Position numbers and translations under genes: made by a program. A stretch of 61,893 bases of DNA, taken from contig WELA01013861.1 in NCBI GenBank assembly GCA_009602735.1, forward strand, positions 338,369-400,261, in the 5' to 3' direction. Position 1 is the stretch's first letter; every line of letters begins with the position of its first letter. Under the pieces are notes generated by a model. The model ran no database searches, had not been told where the DNA came from, and was given only the letters and a program-made list of their open reading frames with translations. Positions 52,193 through 61,893 of this stretch are shown here, one piece after another. This stretch comes from Mesotaenium endlicherianum. Its lineage: Eukaryota; Streptophyta; Zygnematophyceae; Zygnematales; Mesotaeniaceae.

Positions 52193-52900
52193 ATTTTCCT
52201 TGCCAATTCTTACCTCAGACATGTGTTGGTATCGAGTATATCATGTCCAGGTATGCAATATTGTCATCCAGATACAGAACATGCCAGTCACTTCAGAATA
52301 ATAACAGACGTTAGGGGTAAGGACACTAGTATAAACAGGACCATTTCTCGGTTGCAGGACAAATTATTCGTAGAGTACAATATTTACCTTGTATTTTTCA
52401 CAAGACGCTGACAAAGAAATGGACTTCGCTTGTGCGCAATAGTCTCATCCTTGACAAACTGCTGATTGGTATGATTCAGCAGGAGAGGAGGTGATGAAAG
52501 CATCGACTAGGTAGAAAAAGATATGACCACTGTAAAACAACATACCGGTTAATAAAAGTACATGTTTTAATTACAATACAAAAAGAAATAGGAGATAAGC
52601 TAACTACTGCTCCCAGTCGAGTCACCTAACACTACTCTTGATATGAGCGGAAAACAAGTTTCCCTCTGCACTTTCAACTATATCCTAAAATCAACAGCCA
52701 CTACCAAAACCCTCATCACCTAAAAGCTAACGAAATCACAACAGCTTACATTCTAGCCTCCTCTCTATGATAGAAATACACCTGGTCGGAAGCTTTGATC
52801 CACTCTTTTTAACTACACATTCAAAGCCATATATCCAAACCCCGGAACCTACATTAAAAGTATTCACGGTATTCACATCATATGTAGCAAGCTCTTTTGT
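52193..52900. other. Convergent 3' region between SIP and F-box genes
   Basis: AT-rich, with the 3' UTRs of the two convergent genes. Possible AATAAA-type signals lie at about 52,551 (AATAAAAG). No coding support. Confidence 0.45.
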
Positions 52901-55900
52901 TCAAGGAGAGCCACAGCGTGGCGAAGAGCAAGGGGAACTCGATGCAGACATGCAGCGAGCCCAGTTGGGCAGGTTCCATCCTCCATGCACTCGCTTAATG
53001 GAATACTCGTCCTCCGGTGAATCTGGACGAGAAACCTGCACATAGGTAGGTAAAAAGATGGTCAGGCATACATCTCTACGATATGAGCCACAAAAACCTT
53101 CGCCACAAAAGCAGGAGCATGCACAAAAACCTGAAGTTGCAATACACCACAATCCTAGAGACCACAATCTAAGTTTCAACTTACCCTCAAGGTCTTGAGC
53201 GAGAGCCTCGCTGTCTTGGTGATAGCCAGCACCTCTTCGCGAGAGACCTGGAGGCAGCCTGCCATGATGAGCTCCTTCAGGCTAGCGCAGCTGCTCACGA
53301 CTCCCATGAGTCCCGACGCCGTGAGCTCTCGGCACTGAGAGACGGACAGGTGGTGCAGGCTCTTGCAAGCTTGCATCACCGCAGACAAGCCTGAAATTAC
53401 AGGAGAGACGCACTCGTCAGAACAAGGGCCACTTCAAAGACCACAAATTCCAAGCAGTGAGAATATCAGCTCCAATTTTGCGTGAGATTCATGACAATAG
53501 CAGAACAAAAGAGAATCAGTTCTCACCATCATCTGTGATGCCGCAGTTGGGCAGGCAAAGCGTCTCCAGTGATGTAGACCTCACTGTGAAGCCATTGCCA
53601 GTAACCATGGGCGATGCCTTCACAGTGAGGGACTTGAGCTTCTTGCATCCCTGAAGCAACTGCTCCACTCCCTCGTCGGAAATTTTGCAGTTTGCCAGGT
53701 AGAACTCCGAAAGCTCTTTGCAGTTGGTGGCCACTGACTGCACAACGAAAAGGAGCACAGCTGCCAAATCAGATGTGCGCTCATGCAGCTGCATGTAGCA
53801 ACACACAGACGGCCATCTTTGATAAGAAGAAAGTGAGACCTGGCCACACAAGACATTTGCCAAGCTGTGGAGCTACAGAAGTGTAAGCAAAAAGAATTGA
53901 GAATGAATACCTTCATGACACGGTCAGTTATGAGCTCCCCGCTGAGCCGAAGAGTGTTCAGGTTTGGCAGCTCTCCCTTGAAGAGATCTTCCAGGCTAGC
54001 GCCAACCCCAGTGCCAGAGAGCACAAGGTTCTTTAGCTGCCATGACGAAAAACATTAGCAGCTGTCACTCAGCTGTCACTCAGCTGTCACTCAGCTGTCA
54101 CTCAGCTGTCACTCACACGCGTGCAACACAAACCATCAGAAAAAGGAAAGGAGACAGATAGCAAGAACAAGCTGCCTGTAACTCGCATGCATCGTACATG
54201 GACATCAAGGGCCAACAAGTTGGGCAATTGACTGCTCGCATACCTGCTTGCAGCCCCTGATGACAGATCGCAGACCATCGTCGCCAACTCGGTCGCAAGC
54301 ATGCAAATCCAGTTCCGTGAGGGAAGGGCAGCCACGGGCTAACCCCTGCAACACTTCATCGTCCACCTGCTTGCTCCCTCGAAGGCTGAGCAGCTTCAAC
54401 TCCGGGCAGCCCTTGGCAACAGCTGCTACTGACTCGCGGCTCAGCTTCCCCCACTTGCCCCAGCCGTAGTCGAGGTAGAGTTCCTCCAATTTATTGCTGC
54501 AGATTGCAACAAGCACATACCATGTGTCAGCACTGTGCCGAATGTGCAAGAATCTAACAACCTTAGTCCTCAAAAGCTTTCAGAATTACCATCTTGGTCA
54601 CAGGCATGCACTTAGCGCATTAGTCACAGTGCGTATCCACGCAGCGTGCGCACGTTCTTTACCTGTTGTTCCCAATGGCTGTCAGTGCTTTCTCTCCAAT
54701 TTCAACCACTCCCAGATGCAGTACCTGCAATGAAACAGAACCACCACCGAGAAAACTTCACATCAGCGTGATGACGATGCAGGCAGAGAGGCGATCTCAA
54801 CATACAACAGCCAGAAGTGAGTTGCCGACAATGCACAGAAACCAACGTCGATGAAGACTGACCTCAAGAAGCGCACAGCCTTCCGCGACGTTGGCAATGC
54901 CTTCACCAGTGATGTGCTTGCAGTGCTTCAGGTCCAGCCTTTTAAGCAGAGGCAGACCCTTTCCAAGGGCCTTCAATCCAGTATCTGCAGTGGAAAGGCA
55001 GCAGTATGGGCACAAAATCAATACCTATTGAAATATGCAGCACGGGAACATATGCAGCACGAAGGAGAATAAACTGGGAGACAATTCAGGCTAAGTACCT
55101 GTTACGTCGTTGAACGAGATATCTAGCTCTTCAATCTTCTTGCAATTGCTCGAGATCACCTCCAGCACAGCATCGCCCATGGCTGCCGAACGAAGTCTCA
55201 ACTTCTTGAGCTGCTTGCATCCCCTTCCAAGAGCCATAAGCGCCTCATCTGGCCCTTTGTATCCTTGCATGGAGAAGACTTGCAGATCAGGGCAGCCCCT
55301 TGACAATGCTACGAGCCCTCTCCCATCCTCGGAGGGCTTGTAACTATCTGGGATTACAATCTCCTTCAGTTTAGGGCAATGTTGCCCAACTAGAGTCAGA
55401 ACATCGTCTGTGCAGTCGAAAAGAAAGCTGAGATGCAGCACTTGAAGATTATTGAAGCGGGTCAATATCTTCTGCATCTTGGCAGCCTGCACAGCCATCA
55501 GAGGAAGCACTTACACGATGACTAAGTTTCCAATTGCAGAAACATGTAAGACGATCCAAAGAAAAGGCTAGAAAGTGCCCTAATGATACTGCTGAACATA
55601 CCTTGAATCCAGAAACAGCAAGAAATGTCCTTGTATCATTTGCCACATTGTACCAGCGCTTCGACACTCTACTGACGGCCCTGAAGTTTGGCCTCTTGTG
55701 GTTCTCGTAAGGCTCCAGTTTCTGATCACCAATTCACCAAAACGTATCCCATCACTTCCGCAGTCAATTCCAGCTGTATAATGTTAAAAACTGGAGCAAG
55801 ACTTCTCATAGAAGGTTGACCAAGAAGGAATGTCATGGGCCAAGTCATACAGTTTAAGTGCCTAAATTCGACAAGCCTAGAAGTGAGGTGCAATGACCAC

Positions 55901-56040
55901 AACACCCACGGCAGCACAACTGAACATGTATCACGAACCTGCACAATTTCAGCCAAGAGCTCGTCTGGCAAGTCCTCGAAGCCACAGGCATCATCATCGA
56001 GCCCATCCATCTCACCAAAAAACAGGTCCAAGTACGCCAT
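52901..56040 (-). CDS. F-box / leucine-rich-repeat protein
   Basis: Ten minus-strand exons in phase: 56040-55939, 55721-55602, 55486-55099, 54984-54863, 54724-54663, 54496-54244, 54036-53911, 53737-53527, 53390-53185, 53035-52901, about 574 aa. The F-box (about 22-70) is FEDLPDELLAEIVQKLEP ... VSRVSKRWYNVA. It is followed by about 16 Cys-containing-type LRRs to about residue 530, for example LKRLDLKHCKHITGEGI, LTELDLHACDRVGDDGL and LHHLSVSQCRELTASGL. Such proteins act as substrate receptors of SCF ubiquitin ligases; the substrate is unknown. The tail is Ser/Pro/Cys-rich, ending in SASSSPCSSPRCGSP. The ATG at 56,040 follows a TTGCAG, so a 5' UTR intron is possible. It is not TIR1, COI1 or a clear EBF; I cannot assign an orthologue. 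Confidence 0.9.
54060..54114. repeat. Five tandem copies of an 11-bp unit in F-box gene intron
   Basis: The unit GCTGTCACTCA repeats five times without visible change in the intron between exons 6 and 7, starting about 25 bp upstream (in transcript terms) of exon 7. Confidence 0.95.
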
Positions 56041-59000
56041 ATCTGCAACCAAACAGAGCACACAACCAGTGCAAAACGACCATTAACCCACACAACAGCG
56101 TAATCGGACCATTTAACGTTTGCAAAGGCCCTTCAGAAAGTAGGTCAAGGTGCCTGTCAAGCCTGGTGCAAGGCGAAAGAAAAATGTAAATAGCATATTG
56201 ACCAGCACAATAATTGGCTAGCCAATTTGCGAAAGCAGAACCCAACCTATCACGCAACTCCATTTGCCAACCACTTTGTCCAAAGTGAGAGCCACAATTC
56301 ACTGGAAAGCCATGTATGACCCAAATCAAAGAAGCACAGAACACCAGCCCCATGGCCAATTGGTGCCGAGCGAAGCGATTTATACATCAATTTTTTCGAA
56401 ACACACCTGCTCCTTATACAGACTCCAATGGATATCTTGACCCTGCAAAGGGCTTGATGGTTGGTCAGCGAATCTTCCTCTTCTTGCTTCGACTCCTTAC
56501 CAGCTGCCTCCCCTGAACCGAGGACCCGTGTCGCTACATTGAAGCCATTTTTTATCAGCTGAATTGTTTCCGGATCGTCTTAGAAGGAAGCTGTGAGCAA
56601 GACAGGCTCACATAAAAGATGAAGATATTCAGGTGAGGATGAAGGTGGTATACGTCCGCAATGCATGCCAGAAACCAATCTGCAAGTTTAGTGACGTTTC
56701 TGTCCTATTTATCGGTAATGAAAAGCCCACCTCCAGCTCCCTTACAGCTTTGTTTTCCGTACATGCTGACTTGGATTAGGGACAGTGGGGTGCTTACTGC
56801 GATAAAAATCCAACATTTACACAAGTTTGTAGATCTTCGATCACCTTCGACTACCTTCCACGGTGTGGCATGCTGCAACAGGGTTGGTTCAGGTTGGTTC
56901 ATGCGACTTGTCCGACGTGAGCCTAGAGCAAGCCTATGTGGGCCTATGCATCAGTAGGCACCTGCAAGGCACCACCCTCTGCCACCCTAGGCGCGTGAAG
57001 TAGCGTAGGCACTAGCTGTTGTCAGCTGGTTTGCACTATTTTGGATGATTTTGGATGAGGTTATTCAGCCCACGTGCTGTCTGCGTTGGCAGTGCTGCAA
57101 TTATATCTGTGGGAAATTTCTGAAGTCGTTATCTGAGGCTTGAGCTACAGCCGGCGAGTTCCATCACCTCTTGGCACATCGGACAGGGCTCGGCGTCGTC
57201 GGCATACCTCCTGCATCGTGTCTCGCACAGGTCATCGTCACAAAGTCGAATGGTGGCTGCATCTCGACACCGAATGAGCGCAAAAGAAAGAAACAGCCTA
57301 CTGGAGCTTGTGTGCGACAGCCGCTAACCTTAAGTACCACACGTGAGACTCGACTTGGGTTGACTGCAATTGCTTTGCGCCTGCTCTGCACAGCTCTGTA
57401 TCACTCTGGAGCACTCTGGAGTGGACTCAGCAACATTCTGCATGGCCCGCTCTGCTACAAGCAGATTTGCTAGGTAGCGACATGCAGGGGGGGTAAACTT
57501 GGGTAATCTTTTGCCAGACGCTTGATTCTTTTTGCATACTTGGCTCATTTTTAAGGACTTGAATTGCCATGATATTTCTTCAATTTGTTGGTGCGGGGGC
57601 CACCCTTTGAATGTCTAGCTGCGTTATGACGTTCAAACAAACCAGCCCTTAATGGTTGCGCTGTTTAAAATTCCTATTAATCTGTTTGCGTCAGTTTGCG
57701 TAATTCCCCCTGCATGAATCTTTTACGACAGTGAATTTCCCTCTCGTGGGCAGCGCCCTTGAGCACCCTGGTGGCCGTAGTCGAGCAGCTGAATCTTCTG
57801 GAATCTGCATGTCAGCTTTTGAAACCCATAGATCTTGCGTGACCCAATAATAATTGTTTCGCCAGACAATCACAATTCTCGAGTCACGACAATAGGGTCG
57901 CGGGCAGGTCGCGGGGCCCCTGCGAGCATCGACCGAGTCGCGGATCGCGACTCCAAATTGGACGATCTGCTTACATTTTTTGACATTGGAGCCTACAATC
58001 GTCGTCCCTAGAACACATTCACGGCGTAGAGTCGTTGACCTAGAGTAGGTTTGGCATAGGCGCATGCGTCTATACATGTACGCGCACAAGTGCACAAGCC
58101 CTAAGAATCCCAACTCGAAGCATTCAAGCTAGCAAAGGTTCACAAAGAGTATGACACGAGTGAAACATGAGTCGCCAGTGAAGCATAAGCCATCACCTGC
58201 AGGAAACATGAAGTTTTAGGTGACGTACAAGCTCATGTAACAGCCTCCACCCACTTGCACCATTTTGGGAATATGGTAAAAAAAACCTTTCCCAACACTT
58301 TTTTCAAAAAGCAGCTAATCCTTGTCATCACAAAGTTTGGAAATGTGCCTTTTCGGCAAAATTTTGTTGCCCAAATCACCATCGGCTAATGGAGGGACTT
58401 GAACATACAATATGTCTCCTTTTGACACACGTCGATTACCCCCGACGCCAAAAATGACTCGATCCTCATACCGCTACAATGATTCCAATTTTCTCGCCTT
58501 TTCAAGAGACGGCAAGACGTCCAACATGCCCGTTAGTGGACCTGCTTACCATCATCCTTTGCACAACAATTCTTAACCGTTAATAGAATTGCTGTATATC
58601 ATTTTTGAGCGAGAGCCCTTGTTGCGCCACCAATCAAAAATGAGTGTGTCAAAGGGTGAGGAATAATGGAAATGGTTGGGTATGGTTGATAATGGCTATT
58701 ACGAACAAATTACAATCGTGCCGAAAAGAATCCTGACCAACAAAAGTGTGATAAGTGTTAGGATGTGGAAGAGAGAAATTTCATATAAATCTGCTACCAC
58801 ATAAGGATGCATGCAACCAAGAATATGTAAAACTCACAAGTATGGTACAAAAGGCATTGAGAACAATTGGAAGTCTAGAGACAGTGAAGTCTGCTTCCAA
58901 GTTAGCTTCATTATCCCTTGGGCTTCTTAGTGCTTAATTTGAGTATTCATTACAAGCTAGTGAAGACCTGTAAGAAAATTAAGTACTTATTTTTGATATA

Positions 59001-60279
59001 TTTGACAATGTTAATCACGAATTTCTTTGAATATATTCGAGAATTGCTCATTGGCCATGAGGAGACGAAAGAAATTATAATGGGATATCAATGAGCATTT
59101 TGAATGTTACAGAATGTGGTGTAAAAGGTTTCGTAGAAAGAAAAAGCTAAACATTATCTTCAAGGAAGCCATTAAAAAAAGTAAAAGTTGTACGAGAAGC
59201 ATGGACGGACATTGTCGTACCTCGTCGTGTCGATGCCCATTGCCCACGTGTGTCGACGGCTTGCACGTGTGCATTGACTTGGTCGATTGTTGACGGTTGA
59301 TTCGTACATGTGTCGGTGGCTAGTTAAGTCTTATTGACTGTTGACTCTGCACGTTCATTGACTTGGCTTGCATTTAATCAGGTTCCCTTAATACGTAGCC
59401 TTCATGTTTACTCAACATTAACTTAACACCATGGCTTCTCTTTTCAAAGTTCTTCCAGGAAGCTACTTTGAAAATATTACATACCTTAAATTCATCTTTC
59501 TTGTGCAGAAGTTATTACTTCTAGGTGGGTCTTTTGCCCATGTCAACGAATTCACAACACATGTAAGTTGCAAAAATCAATTGCAAGCAAATGCAAGATT
59601 TATTGGAATTTACAAAAAGTCATTTTTTTGAGCTATTGCTAAATGTTTCTTGAAGTACAAGCTTAACTCTAAGACGCACGTCAAGTGATTGCATTCGATC
59701 AAAGTTTCTCTGCTGTTAGCCACGCTTATCAGTTCTTCACTATGAGTCTTCTGTTTTCCATTTCATCACTGAGAATGATGCCGACATTTGTTTTTTGTAA
59801 AAGACTTCTATGAACTTGAATTACGATAAGGAACTCACTGTTTCATACATCTCTTGCACGCTGGTTGTTTTCTCTATTTTCAATGAACACTAGGTATACC
59901 AGCAAAAAATCCATTTATGGTTCCAAGTTGCATATTCTTGAAATCTTTATTCAAATATTAGCAAGATAGGTGCACATAAGTGGTGTACATATACTCATAG
60001 CCAACAGTCCATAGTTTTGGATAGGCTCTCGTGATTTGAGGTGCTTTTGGTTGTACTTTTGTATCTCTCACACGTGTAAAAGTGCGCGAGAGAAAAAGTA
60101 CATTTCTAATGAGTACAAAAGCGAGTCTTAAGCTTTTGCCATAATGGCTCTTAATATTTCCTATTACAGCCCTTTGGTTTGACTACCTTATGCACTTTAT
60201 ATTGTGAGAATTGGACTTGTATACATTGATTAGCAACCATTTGACTGGGCAGTACGGTGATGATGGCGCAAGCAAAATG
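56041..60279. other. Gene-poor, AT-rich region upstream of the F-box gene
   Basis: The first ~500 bp are probably the F-box promoter and leader. Beyond that, frames such as 57,691-58,113 (-) and 59,431-59,631 (+) have no recognisable domain. From about 58.2 kb the composition becomes AT-rich, as in old transposon DNA. I see no RNA gene. Confidence 0.4.
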
Positions 60280-61014
60280 ATGTAAAATGATATTGTAATA
60301 AATCAGTATATTAGTAGATATAATATTCATTTATTTGTTATAGTTAATTAAGTTCAGCCTGCTGAACTTTAGTTAATAACCAGTCTGCTGGACTTCATAT
60401 TTAATATCAATTTAATGACTCAGCCGGAAGCAGCAGGCTGAAGTCAACTTAAGTCAGCTTGCTGACACATTCTTTGACAGCCAGATGACTTCCGTACTCA
60501 GTAGCAGCAAACTGCCTCGATATGCATCTAAGTGTGATATGCTAGATGAATGGCCAGATGACATCCCTATGATGGATGGCGATTCGGGATGATGGGAGAT
60601 GGTGGTGGATTTGGTTAACCGAGGTCCTACCAACGTGGTTAACTCCCGGGTAGGCGGTGCCATCGCACTGGCCGTTGAACAGTAAACTCATTCCATGTAC
60701 ATATGCTAGGCATTGCTCTCGAGTTCGGCATTCGAAAACGAGGCCAACTCTCTTGTACAGCTTACTGAGAGAGATCTGAATCCAAGGCGAGAAGCCATTG
60801 ATACGCACTGTCTTCTAACCTTGCTTATGTATGAGTTTACTGATTTGCATTATTGATGCTAGTTTACTTGCGTTCGACTTACGAGTATTATTCTCTGCTA
60901 GTGTGTGGTCCTTTGCCGTTAATTCAATTAACAAAAAATACCATAAAGATTACTTGCTGATATAAAGATCTTTATTAATTGTTAATTGCCTGTTTGGTAA
61001 GTCGATTCATTTCA
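60280..61014 (+). mobile_element. Probable 5' long terminal repeat of an LTR retrotransposon
   Basis: The right edge is well supported: TTCA ends at 61,014, one base before a tRNA primer-binding site, and a gag frame follows. The left edge is a guess; TGTAAAATGA at about 60,280 gives a plausible TG start. The interior is AT-rich with a hairpin cluster at 60,352-60,466. The matching 3' LTR lies outside the window, so boundaries cannot be checked here. Confidence 0.55.
60352..60466. repeat. Cluster of short CAG-N4-CTG hairpins
   Basis: GTTCAGCCTGCTGAAC (60,352-60,367), CCAGTCTGCTGG (60,380-60,391) and GTCAGCTTGCTGAC (60,453-60,466) each form a short stem with a four-base loop. CAGCAGGCTG at about 60,431-60,440 is the reverse complement of part of the first. 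All share a CAG...CTG core. Confidence 0.8.
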
Positions 61015-61015
61015 G

Positions 61016-61027
61016 TGGTATCGGAGC
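61016..61027 (+). other. Retrotransposon primer-binding site (initiator Met-tRNA type)
   Basis: TGGTATCGGAGC matches the common plant PBS TGGTATCAGAGC with one A-to-G change that would still pair as G:U with the tRNA. It lies one base after the LTR end, as expected. Confidence 0.75.
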
Positions 61028-61048
61028 AGTTATCACAGTCTTCTTTGT

Positions 61049-61893
61049 ATGGTAAGGACAAGGTCTCAAACTAGCAACTCCCGAGACATGGAGAACCAGG
61101 ATAACGAGAATGTCGAAAACCAAGCGGAAAGCCATGTCGCGAGAACCCGTACCTATTCTGAAGCAGTGGCAGATACTGCAGCTAGAGAGGCTGCAGATGA
61201 GGCAGCTGCTATTGCCGCAGTCGCAGCACAGCAAACTGAGGAGGAGAGAGCCAGATTTGAAGCTGAACGAATAGCAAAGGCTGCAGAAGATACAGAAAGG
61301 AGGGAAGGACAGCCAGCTGACGAGCGCACTGTTGAAGAACTTATGGCATCCAGGGCCAATGTTCTGAACCCACCTCCTGCTGTACAACTCAATGTACCCC
61401 TAGGTCAAATACGTGACCGGCTGAATGCGGCAGGAATTGCTGCTGCAGGAGCGAGAGGGATTGTTGAGGACACTACTCAGCGAGTAGATGCCAATGCTGC
61501 TGCTGCATTTGCTAATCTACCACCCCAAAATGTAGACTTGGGAGCATTGTTCGTTCAGATGCAGTCGCAAATGGCGACCATGTATCAGTCCCAGCAGGAG
61601 GACAAAAGAATCATAATGTCTCTACTGCGGGACAGAGACCAACTGGGGTCTCAAACCACTCGTGGTGGTGGCCGAGGGCCTAGTAAGCCCAAGCCGAAAC
61701 CTCCCCAGGACTATGATCCTGAGGGAAACAGAAAATATTACCTGATCAAGTTTCTCGCGGATGTTGAGCAGTGGCTGGAGAACTACCCAGAACTGCAAGA
61801 TTACGAGAAGGTCAGGCACACCAGTGCGCTACTGAAAGGCAGTGCCGCAGACTGGTGGCTTTACTGGAAAGGAGAGCGTAAGGCTCGGCAACT
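61049..61893 (+). CDS. Gag polyprotein of an LTR retrotransposon (partial, runs off window)
   Basis: An ATG at 61,049 opens a frame with no stop through to the window end, at least 281 codons. The N-terminal half is Ala/Glu-rich and probably helical (EAADEAAAIAAVAAQQTEEE). The C-terminal part has the retrotransposon gag core: YLIKFLADVEQWLENYPEL followed by HTSALLKGSAADWWLYW. This is typical of plant Ty3/Gypsy-like gag, the capsid-like protein that packages element RNA. Together with the PBS 22 bp upstream, it marks the 5' end of an element that may be complete; protease, reverse transcriptase and integrase would lie to the right. Confidence 0.85.
   Translation, partial: MVRTRSQTSNSRDMENQDNENVENQAESHVARTRTYSEAVADTAAREAADEAAAIAAVAAQQTEEERARFEAERIAKAAEDTERREGQPADERTVEELMASRANVLNPPPAVQLNVPLGQIRDRLNAAGIAAAGARGIVEDTTQRVDANAAAAFANLPPQNVDLGALFVQMQSQMATMYQSQQEDKRIIMSLLRDRDQLGSQTTRGGGRGPSKPKPKPPQDYDPEGNRKYYLIKFLADVEQWLENYPELQDYEKVRHTSALLKGSAADWWLYWKGERKARQ

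Overview
This is nuclear DNA from a plant. Every confident gene is split by GT-AG introns (except one single-exon gene) and encodes a typical land-plant protein, several with plastid-targeting leaders. I read ten genes in about 62 kb, with introns mostly of 0.1-1 kb and many CA/CACG/GA microsatellites. That suggests a fairly compact genome, plausibly a bryophyte or other early-diverging land plant, but I cannot name the species. Exons were joined by eye from splice consensus, reading phase and family similarity; no transcript data were available.

Layout, left to right. 1.5-7.2 kb (+): a CCCH/two-RRM RNA-binding protein (RBM26/27 family). 8.6-8.9 kb (+): plastid ribosomal protein PSRP6/cL38. 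10.6-17.1 kb (-): plastid arogenate dehydrogenase (TyrA), 8 exons. 18.6-23.2 kb (+): plastid-type aspartate aminotransferase, 11 exons, divergent from TyrA. 23.2-27.4 kb: a gene-poor stretch with a tyrosine-recombinase relic at 24.1-24.6 kb. 27.4-31.7 kb (+): a RING + PHD finger protein. 32.5-34.5 kb (-): a heptahelical (PAQR/AdipoR-like) membrane protein. 35.9-45.3 kb (-): AP-1 complex gamma-adaptin, 18 exons. 46.0-47.5 kb (+): plastid peroxiredoxin IIE, divergent from AP-1 gamma. 48.9-52.2 kb (+): a SIP-type aquaporin. 52.9-56.0 kb (-): an F-box/LRR protein. 56-61.9 kb: repeat-rich DNA ending in the start of an LTR retrotransposon (LTR end, primer-binding site, gag), cut by the window edge.

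The genes do not form an operon-like unit. The one suggestive pairing is arogenate dehydrogenase next to plastid aspartate aminotransferase, both part of plastid amino-acid metabolism. Several other products act in plastids (PSRP6, PrxIIE) or in endomembranes (AP-1 gamma, SIP, heptahelical protein). I found no convincing new multi-gene system. The most interesting items are a SIP aquaporin with a canonical first NPA motif, a duplicated 3' splice site in the aminotransferase gene, a low-complexity C-terminal tail on TyrA, a hairpin cluster near the retrotransposon LTR, and the recombinase relic.
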